This document shows, in pieces, positions 1-6,028 of a stretch of DNA of 6,028 bases. Positions within the stretch are counted from its first letter, which is position 1. Each line of letters starts with the position of its first letter. Source of the DNA: Anaerolineales bacterium UBA5069 (GTDB taxonomy: Bacteria > Chloroflexota > Anaerolineae > Caldilineales > Caldilineaceae). The position numbers and the translations under genes were made by a program. The notes below the pieces were generated by a model. It saw only the letters and a list, made by a program, of their open reading frames with translations, ran no database searches and had not been told where the DNA came from. The stretch is taken from contig DIAV01000411.1 in the NCBI GenBank assembly GCA_002415895.1, forward strand, positions 1 to 6,028, written 5' to 3'.

Positions 1-4
1 CTTC

Positions 5-50
5 AGCCGCCGTTGGTATGCACCGCGGCGCGTCCTCGAGAACGGCGGCT
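5..50. repeat. 10-bp perfect inverted repeat with 26-base loop
   Basis: AGCCGCCGTT at 5-14 is the exact reverse complement of AACGGCGGCT at 41-50, leaving a 26-base loop. The right arm overlaps the left arm of a second, smaller hairpin (43-60), so the two structures exclude each other. On the minus strand both would form in RNA about 75-130 bases after the beta-CASP stop codon. No clear T-run follows this larger stem. Confidence 0.6.
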
Positions 51-60
51 TGCACCGCCG
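43..60 (-). terminator. Possible weak terminator or 3' stabilising hairpin
   Basis: CGGCGG at 43-48 pairs with CCGCCG at 55-60 around a six-base loop. On the minus strand this lies 74 bases past the stop codon of the beta-CASP gene and is followed by TTCT, a poor U-tract. The stem is real in sequence. Its role as an intrinsic terminator is only suggested by its place at the end of the three-gene run, and it could equally be an mRNA 3'-end stabiliser. Confidence 0.25.
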
Positions 61-133
61 CTACGCAAGCCCTCGCGCACTTGCCGGATGCTCCAGTTGG
101 ACGTTGGGCTGTGGCTTTTAAGCGGGGCTCGTT

Positions 134-1540
134 CTAAAAAGTCGCTGTGTCGCCGCGCGCCGGAATCTTCACATGGTCAAAACCCTGCTCCCGCAGTTTG
201 TCGGCCAGCACTGTTTGCGCGGGCGGCTCGCCGTGCACAAGATAGAGGCCATGCAACTGTGCTCGGTCCAGCTTGTCGGCCCACTGGAGCAGTTCTGCCT
301 GGTCAGCGTGGGCGCTGTAGCCTTCGATTGACTTTACCTGGGCGCGCACCTGGTGCTCTTCGCCAAAAATGCGCACCACTTTCTCACCATCCTTCAGCCG
401 CCGACCCAGCGTGTTCTCCGCCTGGAAGGAGACGATGAGCACGGTGTTTTCGCTGTCACCAACGTTGTTCTTGAGGTGATGCAGGATGCGCCCCGATTCA
501 GCCATGCCGCTGGCGCTGATAATGATGCAGGGCTGGTTGAAATTGTTGAGCTGCTTGCTGCGGCGCACATCGCGCACGTACTCGATGTTGGGGTCATCAA
601 AGGGATTGCGTTTGTGATCTTCCACCACAAAGCGCTGCACCTCATCGTTCCATGCCTCAGGGTGCATGCGGAATACATCGGTAGCTTCAACTGCCAGGGG
701 GCTGTCCACAAATATGGGCAGCACGGGGATGTCGCCGCTTTCATCCAGCTTGTTGAGCGCGTAGACAAGTTCCTGCGTGCGCCCGACGGCAAAGGAGGGA
801 ATGATCACCTTGCCGCGCCGCTTGGCCGTGGCGTTGACAACATCGCGCAACGCCTTGCTCGAGGCGTCAACGCTCTCGTGCAGGCGATCGCCGTAGGTGC
901 TCTCCAGAATAAGAATGTCGGCCACATCGGGGCGCGTGGGCGGGCGCAGCAACATGCTTTGTGCGCGGCCAATGTCGCCGCTAAAGACCAGCCGCCAGCG
1001 CTTGCCCGTGTCCAGCTCGTGCAGGTCAATCGACACCCATGCCGCGCCCAGAATGTGCCCCACTTGATGGAAGGTGACATCGACGCCGTCGGCTACGTGT
1101 ACAGTGCGATCAAAACCCACGGCAATGAATTGGCCCAGGCTGCGCTGCGCATCTGCGCGCGTGTAAATGGGCTGAATGGGTGGCTCCCCAGCGCGCGCCC
1201 GCTGCTTGTTGACGTACTCGGCATCCTGCTCCTGAATACCGCCGCTGTCCATGAGCATGTAGGTGGAGAGGTTGCGTGTGCCCACTGTGCACCAGATGTT
1301 GCCCGCAAAGCCCTGCTTGACGAGGTTGGGGATATTGCCTGTGTGATCAATATGGGCATGGCTGAGCACAACCGCCTCAATTGAAGCAGCTTCGAAAGGG
1401 AAGTTGAGGTTGCGCTCATAGGCAAGCGAACGCTTGCCCTGGTATATGCCGCAGTCCAGCAGGATGCGCTTGCCGTTGATTTCGATGAGGTGCATCGAAC
1501 CGGTGACTTCCTGTGCTGCGCCATGAAAATGCAGTTGCAT
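134..1540 (-). CDS. Beta-CASP metallo-beta-lactamase-fold ribonuclease
   Basis: This 468-residue protein belongs to the beta-CASP family of MBL-fold RNA-processing nucleases (COG1236 type, related to CPSF-73), expected to cut or trim RNA in the cytoplasm with two zinc ions. The visible motifs are complete: LLDCG with D29; HAHIDH with H61, H63, D65 and H66; GHILG with H162; and FSGDIG with D189. The beta-CASP part has motif A in ESTYG (E213), motif B in GRILHH (H354/H355) and motif C in GYSAHAD (H411). An RMMBL-like segment precedes HGE (H436) near the end. Nothing essential is missing, and the length is close to the family norm. I chose the ATG at 1540 because the family begins with this MxLxFHGAAxEVTGS block and GAAAGG lies nine bases upstream. 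The open frame reaches 1699, but that extension overlaps the upstream gene and does not look like protein. The gene is last of three co-directional genes, 67 bases after the ATPase/winged-helix gene. The exact RNA substrate, and whether it acts as endo- or exonuclease, cannot be told. Confidence 0.95.
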   Translation of the reverse strand: MQLHFHGAAQEVTGSMHLIEINGKRILLDCGIYQGKRSLAYERNLNFPFEAASIEAVVLSHAHIDHTGNIPNLVKQGFAGNIWCTVGTRNLSTYMLMDSGGIQEQDAEYVNKQRARAGEPPIQPIYTRADAQRSLGQFIAVGFDRTVHVADGVDVTFHQVGHILGAAWVSIDLHELDTGKRWRLVFSGDIGRAQSMLLRPPTRPDVADILILESTYGDRLHESVDASSKALRDVVNATAKRRGKVIIPSFAVGRTQELVYALNKLDESGDIPVLPIFVDSPLAVEATDVFRMHPEAWNDEVQRFVVEDHKRNPFDDPNIEYVRDVRRSKQLNNFNQPCIIISASGMAESGRILHHLKNNVGDSENTVLIVSFQAENTLGRRLKDGEKVVRIFGEEHQVRAQVKSIEGYSAHADQAELLQWADKLDRAQLHGLYLVHGEPPAQTVLADKLREQGFDHVKIPARGDTATF

Positions 1541-1549
1541 GAAGAGTAG

Positions 1550-1555
1550 CCTTTC
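1550..1555 (-). promoter_or_regulatory. Ribosome binding site of the beta-CASP gene
   Basis: The minus strand reads GAAAGG here, nine bases before the ATG at 1540-1538. It supports this internal ATG over the longer open frame that starts at 1699. Confidence 0.6.
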
Positions 1556-1581
1556 GGTGAAGGGTGGGAGATCGGGCCAAA

Positions 1582-1599
1582 GCACACCGTACTGTGTGC
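1582..1599 (-). other. Intercistronic hairpin between ATPase and nuclease genes
   Basis: GCACAC at 1582-1587 and GTGTGC at 1594-1599 form a six-base-pair stem with a six-base loop inside the 67-base gap. On the minus strand the stem is followed by TTT and then GC-rich sequence. It could be a weak attenuator, an RNA-processing site or a chance palindrome. Expression of the downstream nuclease could be uncoupled from the ATPase gene here, but nothing shows that it is. Confidence 0.3.
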
Positions 1600-1607
1600 G
1601 CCCGCAA

Positions 1608-3143
1608 TCAGTTGCGCGGGGCGGGTACGAAACGGTAGCCGCGCCCGCGATCATTCTCAATTGTGCCGATGGGTGGGTTGGCCTCGTCCAACACCACACG
1701 CAGGCGGCGAATGGCCTCCTGCACGCGTCGCACTGTGGCGTCGGGGCGGCGCCAGACGTCGCGCAGAAGCTGCTCGGGTGTGATGATCTGGTTGCTGCGG
1801 CTCTGGAAGTAGCCCAGCAGCTGATGCTCGGTCTTGGTCAGCTTGTCCACAAATTCGGGAGCAAGGCCCACGGGGGCGGGGGGCTTGCCTGCCTGTGTGC
1901 GGCCGTTTTTGCCCGCGGCTCCGGCGGCAGGCAATGGTGCAGCCTGTGCGTTGCCACCGTTGGCGGCACGTGCCGGCGCCACAGTTGGGCTGGCTGCGCT
2001 CTCCAGTTCATTGAGCCGCTCGCGCAGGAATTCGGTGAGCAGCGGCGAGAAGAATTCATAGCATATGGCTGCGCCGGCGTGCGTCTCTTTGCCGCTGGCG
2101 TTGCCGGTTGCGTCGCTGCTACTGCTGCGTGCTGCGCCAAAGGTGATCAGCGCCTGGTTAAAGATCCAGTTAACGATGTTGCTTTCGTCGCTGCCCAGTG
2201 CCGAGAGGGGCAGTGGCCCTTCGGCCAGCCGCTGCACCAGGGCGAGCACAGCAGGTTTGTTCAGCGGCGCGGGCGGGGCCAGCAGCCGCCGCCAGTGCAT
2301 TTCGAAGAGTGAACGCCCATGCTCCGCCAGCCGCAGCCGCAGCAGTGGCAGATGCGCCGGTCCAACTTGCTCGTCGCCGGGCAACATGCGGCTGACTTCC
2401 TCCAAAATGTCACCCATGCGGCGCAACAGGTAAGGGTGCGTGCCTGTGAGCAGAAGCAGTTCGTCCAGACAGCGCCGTATGCCGGGGTGTTCGTGGGCAT
2501 AGAGTTCCATCCAGTTGCGCGCCGCGTCCGGCTCCAGCAGCCCAATGAAGATGGGTGTCATCATGTTGAAGAGGGGCGAGGCCGAGCGATCGGGATCAAG
2601 ATCAATCAAAGGCTGTTCGGTGGCGACAACGACAGCCGCAAGACGTGTCAGTGGCCGCAGCTCGTTCACCGTGTCCATGGGGAGTGTGGCGAAGACGCGA
2701 TCGAAGCTGTCGAGCAGGAGCACAGGACGATAGCCCTTCTGGTTGAGCCGCTGCAAGAGCGCCATCAATTGCATGGGATGGGTTGAATCGGCTGCGCTCG
2801 ACTGGGGGAGCAGGTGTTCGCGCTGGATGGCTGCTGCAACCTGCGCAACAAGATAGGCCATGAAGTCGGCCTGGGCATCGGGCAGATTGGCATCAATGCG
2901 CACAACCAGCGTGCGTCCGGCATCGCGAAAGGGGGTGGGGCGCGCGTCTGCAAAATCATCACCCAGCAGGGGTCCCTCGTCTGAGGCGAGGAAGTGGAGC
3001 AAACGGCTCTTGCCCACCATTTTTGAGCCGACAAGCGAGAAGCTGGCGGGGGCTTCGGCAAGCACGCCCATGACAATATCGCGCACGATGCGCGCGCGCC
3101 CATTAAAACGCTCTTCGTTGGCCTTGCTTGCTGGCGTCACCAT
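1608..3143 (-). CDS. STAND-like ATPase with C-terminal OmpR/PhoB-type winged-helix domain
   Basis: This 511-residue protein joins a P-loop ATPase to a DNA-binding domain. Walker A is GSKMVGKS (residues 39-46), Walker B is PVLLLD (140-145) followed by SFD, and a sensor-like ATEQ lies at 174-177. LTGTHPYLL (232-240) matches the conserved segment of nSTAND ATPases that follows the nucleotide-binding core. A winged-helix-like part ends in [14 protein letters not shown] (363-376). An Ala/Pro/Gly-rich linker (about 382-425) then leads to residues 432-508, which match Trans_reg_[12 protein letters not shown], a [10 protein letters not shown] helix, VQEAIRRLR as recognition helix and GRGYRF as wing. 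There is no receiver domain. By family knowledge, such a protein could be a signal-dependent transcription regulator that switches by ATP binding; its targets are unknown. The start is uncertain: ATG at 3158 has no good ribosome site, while GGAGG (3147-3151) favours ATG 3143 or GTG 3140. It lies 102 bases downstream of the Rel-like fusion gene, whose ATPase is of the same general type. Confidence 0.9.
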   Translation of the reverse strand: MVTPASKANEERFNGRARIVRDIVMGVLAEAPASFSLVGSKMVGKSRLLHFLASDEGPLLGDDFADARPTPFRDAGRTLVVRIDANLPDAQADFMAYLVAQVAAAIQREHLLPQSSAADSTHPMQLMALLQRLNQKGYRPVLLLDSFDRVFATLPMDTVNELRPLTRLAAVVVATEQPLIDLDPDRSASPLFNMMTPIFIGLLEPDAARNWMELYAHEHPGIRRCLDELLLLTGTHPYLLRRMGDILEEVSRMLPGDEQVGPAHLPLLRLRLAEHGRSLFEMHWRRLLAPPAPLNKPAVLALVQRLAEGPLPLSALGSDESNIVNWIFNQALITFGAARSSSSDATGNASGKETHAGAAICYEFFSPLLTEFLRERLNELESAASPTVAPARAANGGNAQAAPLPAAGAAGKNGRTQAGKPPAPVGLAPEFVDKLTKTEHQLLGYFQSRSNQIITPEQLLRDVWRRPDATVRRVQEAIRRLRVVLDEANPPIGTIENDRGRGYRFVPAPRN

Positions 3144-3146
3144 GCG

Positions 3147-3151
3147 CCTCC
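3147..3151 (-). promoter_or_regulatory. Shine-Dalgarno sequence deciding the start of the ATPase/winged-helix gene
   Basis: The minus strand carries a clean GGAGG here. It lies three bases before the ATG at 3143 and six bases before the GTG at 3140, and it falls inside the coding frame if the ATG at 3158 were used. It therefore argues against the longest start and leaves ATG 3143 or GTG 3140; the GTG spacing is the more usual. Confidence 0.6.
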
Positions 3152-3211
3152 GTTCCATCGTTTCATCGTTTTATTGTTCCAGCGCAAATGCAGTGTGCGC
3201 AAGGGTTGAAG

Positions 3212-3236
3212 TTGCAGGATTTGCAGGCTTTGCAGG
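3212..3236. repeat. Three TTGCAGG direct repeats, 9-base period, in the intergenic leader
   Basis: TTGCAGG occurs at 3212-3218, 3221-3227 and 3230-3236, spaced exactly nine bases apart. A decayed fourth copy (TTGAGG) lies at 3239-3244, touching the end of the Rel-like gene. The repeats lie in the 102-base gap upstream of the winged-helix protein gene. A small inverted repeat, GCGCA at 3182-3186 with TGCGC at 3196-3200, lies closer to that gene. OmpR/PhoB-type domains often bind short direct repeats, so an autoregulatory operator is possible, although PhoB boxes have an 11-base period. I could not identify a convincing sigma-70 promoter in the gap. Confidence 0.5.
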
Positions 3237-3245
3237 GTTGAGGTG

Positions 3246-6028
3246 CTACGCCCCTATCATCAACGCCCCATTGCGCGCCAGCCAGCGGCGGAAGAGGATG
3301 CTGGTGAATCGCCACTCTGCCGGCCCACACTGCACGAGCAGATCGTTGGCGCAGAGTTCGGCAAGAATGCGCTCCTGCGCCGCAGGCGAGGTGTCTGTAA
3401 CGGCAGCGCGCATTTGTGCGAGCGTGATGGGCGCATCAGCGTCACCGAGCTTGTCACCACCGCTCTCGCCATCAACTGCCTGGCCGCGCTTTGCTTCGGC
3501 CAGGCGCGCCATGCAAGTGATCAGGTGGTCGGTGTGCTTGGGTGCAAGGTCCAGCATGTGGGCAAAGAGGCTTTCCATGGGGTGCATAAAGAGCTCCGCC
3601 ACGCTGTTGACATCCTCCAGTGTGGCCGTGCGTGTGCCCTGTAGCGTCATGTGCCCCACCAGCTTGTTGCAGAAGGCCTGGATGACAAAGGGATTGCCGC
3701 CTGTCAGATGCAGGACATGTTCGGCTGCGCCCGCAGCATAATCCATAAAATTACGCATGGGCCACTCAATCAGGCGGCGGGCGTCCGTCGCGTCCAGCGG
3801 CTTGAGCACCAGTTCGCCGGAGATGTCCACGGCATGGCCCAGCGGGGAATCCAACTGCATGCGCGTGGTTTGCTGGGCGCGGTCGTAGCTCTTTTGCTGG
3901 ATCACTGTAACAAAACTGATCGTGTCGCCGGCGAGCCGCAGCAGGCTGCGCCATTGATCGAAGAAGTCGCGCGGGAAGTCACCGGCGAGCAGCAGATCGG
4001 TCGTGCGGCTGAACTCATCAATGAGCACCACCAAACGGCGCGTGCCCAGGCGCTGGCGCACGGCATCAAGGTAATCGGCCAGCCGGTGGGGCGCATGCTC
4101 GGCAAAGAGCGAGCGGGTGGGTGCGCCAAATGCAGCCACACGCGGGTCATTCTCCAAATCAAGGTATACGGCCGAAGCGATCTCATAAAAGATATTGGCA
4201 TGTGCCAGCGAGGCGACCGCTTGTAAATCCACAAACGCACAAACGGCGACGTGAGGTTCCCACGCGTGCTTCTGCAGGTGAAGCAGCAGCGATGTCTTGC
4301 CCACGCGTTTTTGGCCGCGCAGCACGAACCAGGCGGCGTTGTGATCCACTGCCTGGCTAATCTCCTCAAGTTCGCGCGTCCGGCCAAAGAACATGGTGGG
4401 GTCGTGGACGGGCAGGCGGCTGTAGGGATTGGCTGCGCCCGTTGCGTCATCGTGCAGCCCCTCCTGCTCACTGGGCAGGATTGCCAACTGACGCACGGCG
4501 CTCACCTCGCGCCCGGGCAGGCGGCGCAGCCTATCCGCCAGTTCGTCCATAGATTCCTGGCAGTCGGCCTCAAGGCTGAAGCGCAGGCGGGCAATGCCGC
4601 GCCGCGCCGAGGCATCCGTCTTGAAGAGGGTGACGCGGGGCGCAATGGCGTAGATGGCCTGGAGCGCATCACCCAGCAGTCCGTCCTCGTCGCGCGCCGA
4701 CAGATCGAGGTGCGCGGCAATCTTGTGTGTGGCGCGCAGCCGCCAGCGCAGCGGGTGCTGCTCGGCCAGCCCGCCGCCGGAGTCCAGCAGCAGGCGCGGG
4801 CAACCGGCCTTGTGCACAGTCAGGCGCGAGACATCGCCGTTGCGCCGGTAGGGGAGGCCCACCACGTCATCGCCCGGGCGAGGCCGGCAACATTGGGCCA
4901 GCGCAATGCGGTCGGGGCGCACGCGCAGCTCGCGCGGAATCTCCAGGCGGCGCACAATTTCATCAGCGAAGAGGGTGTGCAGAAAGCGGTCGGCGTGCAC
5001 GCGGCCGGATGCAACTTCGGCCAAAAGTTCCTGCGCCGAGGTAAGGTTCATTTGGCGCGCTGTGCGCGCAACCGCTTCATCCACGTGGTGATCGGGCACG
5101 TGAAAGCCGTAGTGCTCCTCAAGCACGCGCAGTCGCCCCTCCATAATCTGCTGACCTTCGCCCGCGCCCTGGCTCTGCCTGCGCAGATAGCGGCGAATGC
5201 GGGTGCGCGCCTTCTTGGTGCGCGCGGCGTGCAGCCATGCTTCGGTGGGGCCGGGGGCGCGTGGGCTGTGCTCCAGCGCCACCAAATCCATGTGGCGCAG
5301 CACGGTGGCAGGTTCCACGGCGTCGCCGTTGACAAAGAAGCGCACGCACTGCTCCGCCAACTCGGAGTGAACGGAGTAGGCGTAATCCACCACGGTGCTG
5401 CCGGGGTCAAAGGCGAAGGGCTCACCCAGCGGGCTAAAGACAACCACCTGGGCATCTGCGCCCGTCTTGTCAGCGTTGGCCTTGTCAGCGCCCGCCGGCT
5501 GCTTCTCGCCGGGCAGCGAGCCGGGGGGCGCAGCATCGATACGGGGTGCTGCGGCGCGCCCTGCGTGCCACCAGGCGTCGGCATAGTCGCCGGGCAGTTC
5601 ATCGAGGACACCCGCGGCTGTGGCGGCCTCCTCCAGCGCGGCGCGCTGCCCAGTGAAGTAAAAAGCCGCCACCCCCCAGCGATTGACGTGGCGCATGGTG
5701 GGCGTCACGATCTGCAGGGTAATGCGGCCGATCTGGCCGCGTGTGGGGGCAAGCGTTGTTTGCAGGCTGCGGTGACCCGTGCGGCTGCAGCGCGCCACGC
5801 TGTCCAGAATGGCGCCTTCAATGGGGCGCAGCAGGTGGGGGCGGCTGTGCAGCCGCTGGAGGAGCCGGTAGCAATCGGCTGTGGTGGGGACAAGCACTTC
5901 GGCATAATAGGCGGCCTGGTGGATGCCGCCCCGCTCGGCGGATTGGCTGCGCTCGGTGCGCGCGAAGGCGCCTCTATGCGGGATGAGCAGCGCGGTCGCC
6001 TCATCGCCACCGGCCCCGCCACCGGCCC
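3246..6028 (-). CDS. Rel/SpoT-like regulatory region fused to a STAND-like ATPase (5' partial)
   Basis: The gene runs off the window at 6028; 926 complete codons are visible, numbered here from Ala at 6026. Residues about 39-126 resemble the end of a RelA/SpoT synthetase domain (ADCYRLL, GHRSLQTTL, TLQIVT, WGVAAF), but catalytic residues are replaced. A low-complexity linker (about 144-192) follows. TGS is at 192-253 (VVVFSPLGEPF, DYAYSVHSEL), then a Rel-type helical region (GPTEAWL, TKKARTRIRRYL). The zinc-finger domain has CC at 379-380, H405 and C409. An ACT/RRM-like domain lies at about 430-518. The ATPase starts at about 540 with NPY..LPVHDP.MFFGR, Walker A GQKRVGKTS (571-579), Walker B VVLIDE (666-671) and LTGGNPF (774-780). 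A winged-helix-like end contains WRFTSILFRRWL. In E. coli RelA the corresponding C-terminal half binds the ribosome and deacylated tRNA; the same role here is inference. A GTG at 5897 could be called as the start, but the frame stays open upstream and homology to Rel crosses it. HD hydrolase and the first half of the synthetase domain, if present, would lie outside the window. It is upstream of, and probably co-transcribed with, the second ATPase gene. Confidence 0.88.
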   Translation of the reverse strand, partial: AGGGAGGDEATALLIPHRGAFARTERSQSAERGGIHQAAYYAEVLVPTTADCYRLLQRLHSRPHLLRPIEGAILDSVARCSRTGHRSLQTTLAPTRGQIGRITLQIVTPTMRHVNRWGVAAFYFTGQRAALEEAATAAGVLDELPGDYADAWWHAGRAAAPRIDAAPPGSLPGEKQPAGADKANADKTGADAQVVVFSPLGEPFAFDPGSTVVDYAYSVHSELAEQCVRFFVNGDAVEPATVLRHMDLVALEHSPRAPGPTEAWLHAARTKKARTRIRRYLRRQSQGAGEGQQIMEGRLRVLEEHYGFHVPDHHVDEAVARTARQMNLTSAQELLAEVASGRVHADRFLHTLFADEIVRRLEIPRELRVRPDRIALAQCCRPRPGDDVVGLPYRRNGDVSRLTVHKAGCPRLLLDSGGGLAEQHPLRWRLRATHKIAAHLDLSARDEDGLLGDALQAIYAIAPRVTLFKTDASARRGIARLRFSLEADCQESMDELADRLRRLPGREVSAVRQLAILPSEQEGLHDDATGAANPYSRLPVHDPTMFFGRTRELEEISQAVDHNAAWFVLRGQKRVGKTSLLLHLQKHAWEPHVAVCAFVDLQAVASLAHANIFYEIASAVYLDLENDPRVAAFGAPTRSLFAEHAPHRLADYLDAVRQRLGTRRLVVLIDEFSRTTDLLLAGDFPRDFFDQWRSLLRLAGDTISFVTVIQQKSYDRAQQTTRMQLDSPLGHAVDISGELVLKPLDATDARRLIEWPMRNFMDYAAGAAEHVLHLTGGNPFVIQAFCNKLVGHMTLQGTRTATLEDVNSVAELFMHPMESLFAHMLDLAPKHTDHLITCMARLAEAKRGQAVDGESGGDKLGDADAPITLAQMRAAVTDTSPAAQERILAELCANDLLVQCGPAEWRFTSILFRRWLARNGALMIGA
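6006..6028. repeat. 12-base tandem repeat at window edge
   Basis: GCCACCGGCCCC at 6006-6017 is repeated at 6018-6028, where the window cuts it off. In the minus-strand reading frame it encodes alternating Gly-Ala-Gly-Gly, which looks like a flexible linker ahead of the synthetase-like segment. The repeat may continue beyond the edge. Confidence 0.6.

Larger units (their letters stand above)
1..133. other. Non-coding tail downstream of the beta-CASP gene
   Basis: I find no convincing gene in this stretch. On the minus strand there is no ATG, and GTG codons open only very short frames without a Shine-Dalgarno-like sequence. The plus strand has one open frame from a TTG near base 13, but it runs antisense into the beta-CASP gene and has no recognisable protein signature. 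The stretch holds three copies of a GCCGCC/GGCGGC motif that form two alternative inverted repeats, listed separately. A short GCTTTTAAGC near-palindrome lies at 114-123, too weak to call a terminator. Confidence 0.55.

Noticed and set aside
96..109. GTTGGAC and GTTGGGC, both fitting the integron attC core GTTRRRY
   Set aside because: They overlap in tandem rather than forming paired left and right sites, no matching partner arm is visible, and there is no integrase or gene cassette nearby.
3..133. Open frame continuing in phase past the TAG of the beta-CASP gene
   Set aside because: The protein ends at the usual family length and the downstream translation has no similarity to a known domain. 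An open frame of about 44 codons is expected often at this GC content.
13..438. Plus-strand open frame starting at TTG
   Set aside because: It has no ribosome site, has a basic low-complexity translation, and most of it is antisense to the beta-CASP gene.
353..1384. Long plus-strand open frame of 343 codons opposite the beta-CASP gene
   Set aside because: It lies wholly antisense to a gene with complete family motifs. Its translation shows no recognisable domain, and such frames are common opposite GC-rich genes.
1541..1699. 53-codon N-terminal extension of the beta-CASP gene
   Set aside because: It overlaps the end of the upstream gene, has no family similarity, and the ATG at 1540 has a ribosome site and starts exactly at the conserved family block.
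3164..3206. Possible promoter TTGCGC and AACAAT with 18-base spacing, minus strand
   Set aside because: Only three of six and four of six bases match the sigma-70 consensus, too weak to list as a feature without start-site data.
2860..3741. Plus-strand open frame of 293 codons crossing the gap between the two ATPase genes
   Set aside because: It is antisense to both real genes, rich in Ser/Arg/Ala as expected of a shadow frame, and has no domain or ribosome site that I can recognise.

Overview
The window is GC-rich bacterial DNA. Three large genes fill almost all of it, and all lie on the minus strand, so the reading order runs from base 6028 down to base 1. I see no tRNA, rRNA, CRISPR array, transposase or integrase. 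No taxon is proven by the sequence. GC-rich coding, two adjacent STAND-type ATPases and an nSTAND entry signature (a PV.DP..FFGR segment just before the P-loop) would fit Chloroflexota or another phylum rich in such proteins; this is a guess.

Layout in transcription order. (1) Bases 6028-3246 hold a very large protein cut by the window edge, with 926 complete codons visible. It begins with what looks like the end of a decayed RelA/SpoT (p)ppGpp synthetase domain. The complete Rel C-terminal regulatory half follows: TGS, helical region, Cys-Cys-His-Cys zinc-finger domain and ACT/RRM. This is fused directly to a STAND-like P-loop ATPase and a terminal winged-helix-like region. (2) Bases 3143-1608 hold a second STAND-like ATPase. 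It ends in an Ala/Pro/Gly-rich linker and an OmpR/PhoB-type winged-helix DNA-binding domain, with no receiver domain. (3) Bases 1540-134 hold a complete, apparently active beta-CASP metallo-beta-lactamase ribonuclease. The gaps are 102 and 67 bases, so co-transcription is plausible but there is no translational overlap. Bases 1-133 are apparently non-coding and carry GC-rich inverted repeats.

The most notable feature is the first gene. The part of Rel that in E. coli RelA contacts the ribosome and deacylated tRNA is kept, the visible alarmone-synthetase residues are replaced, and a STAND ATPase is added. One reading, which is inference only, is a translation-stress or starvation sensor that acts through ATP-driven switching rather than (p)ppGpp synthesis. 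The neighbouring ATPase/DNA-binding protein would then be a transcriptional output and the beta-CASP nuclease an RNA-processing output. The sequence supports the domain content and gene order; it does not prove that the three proteins work together.
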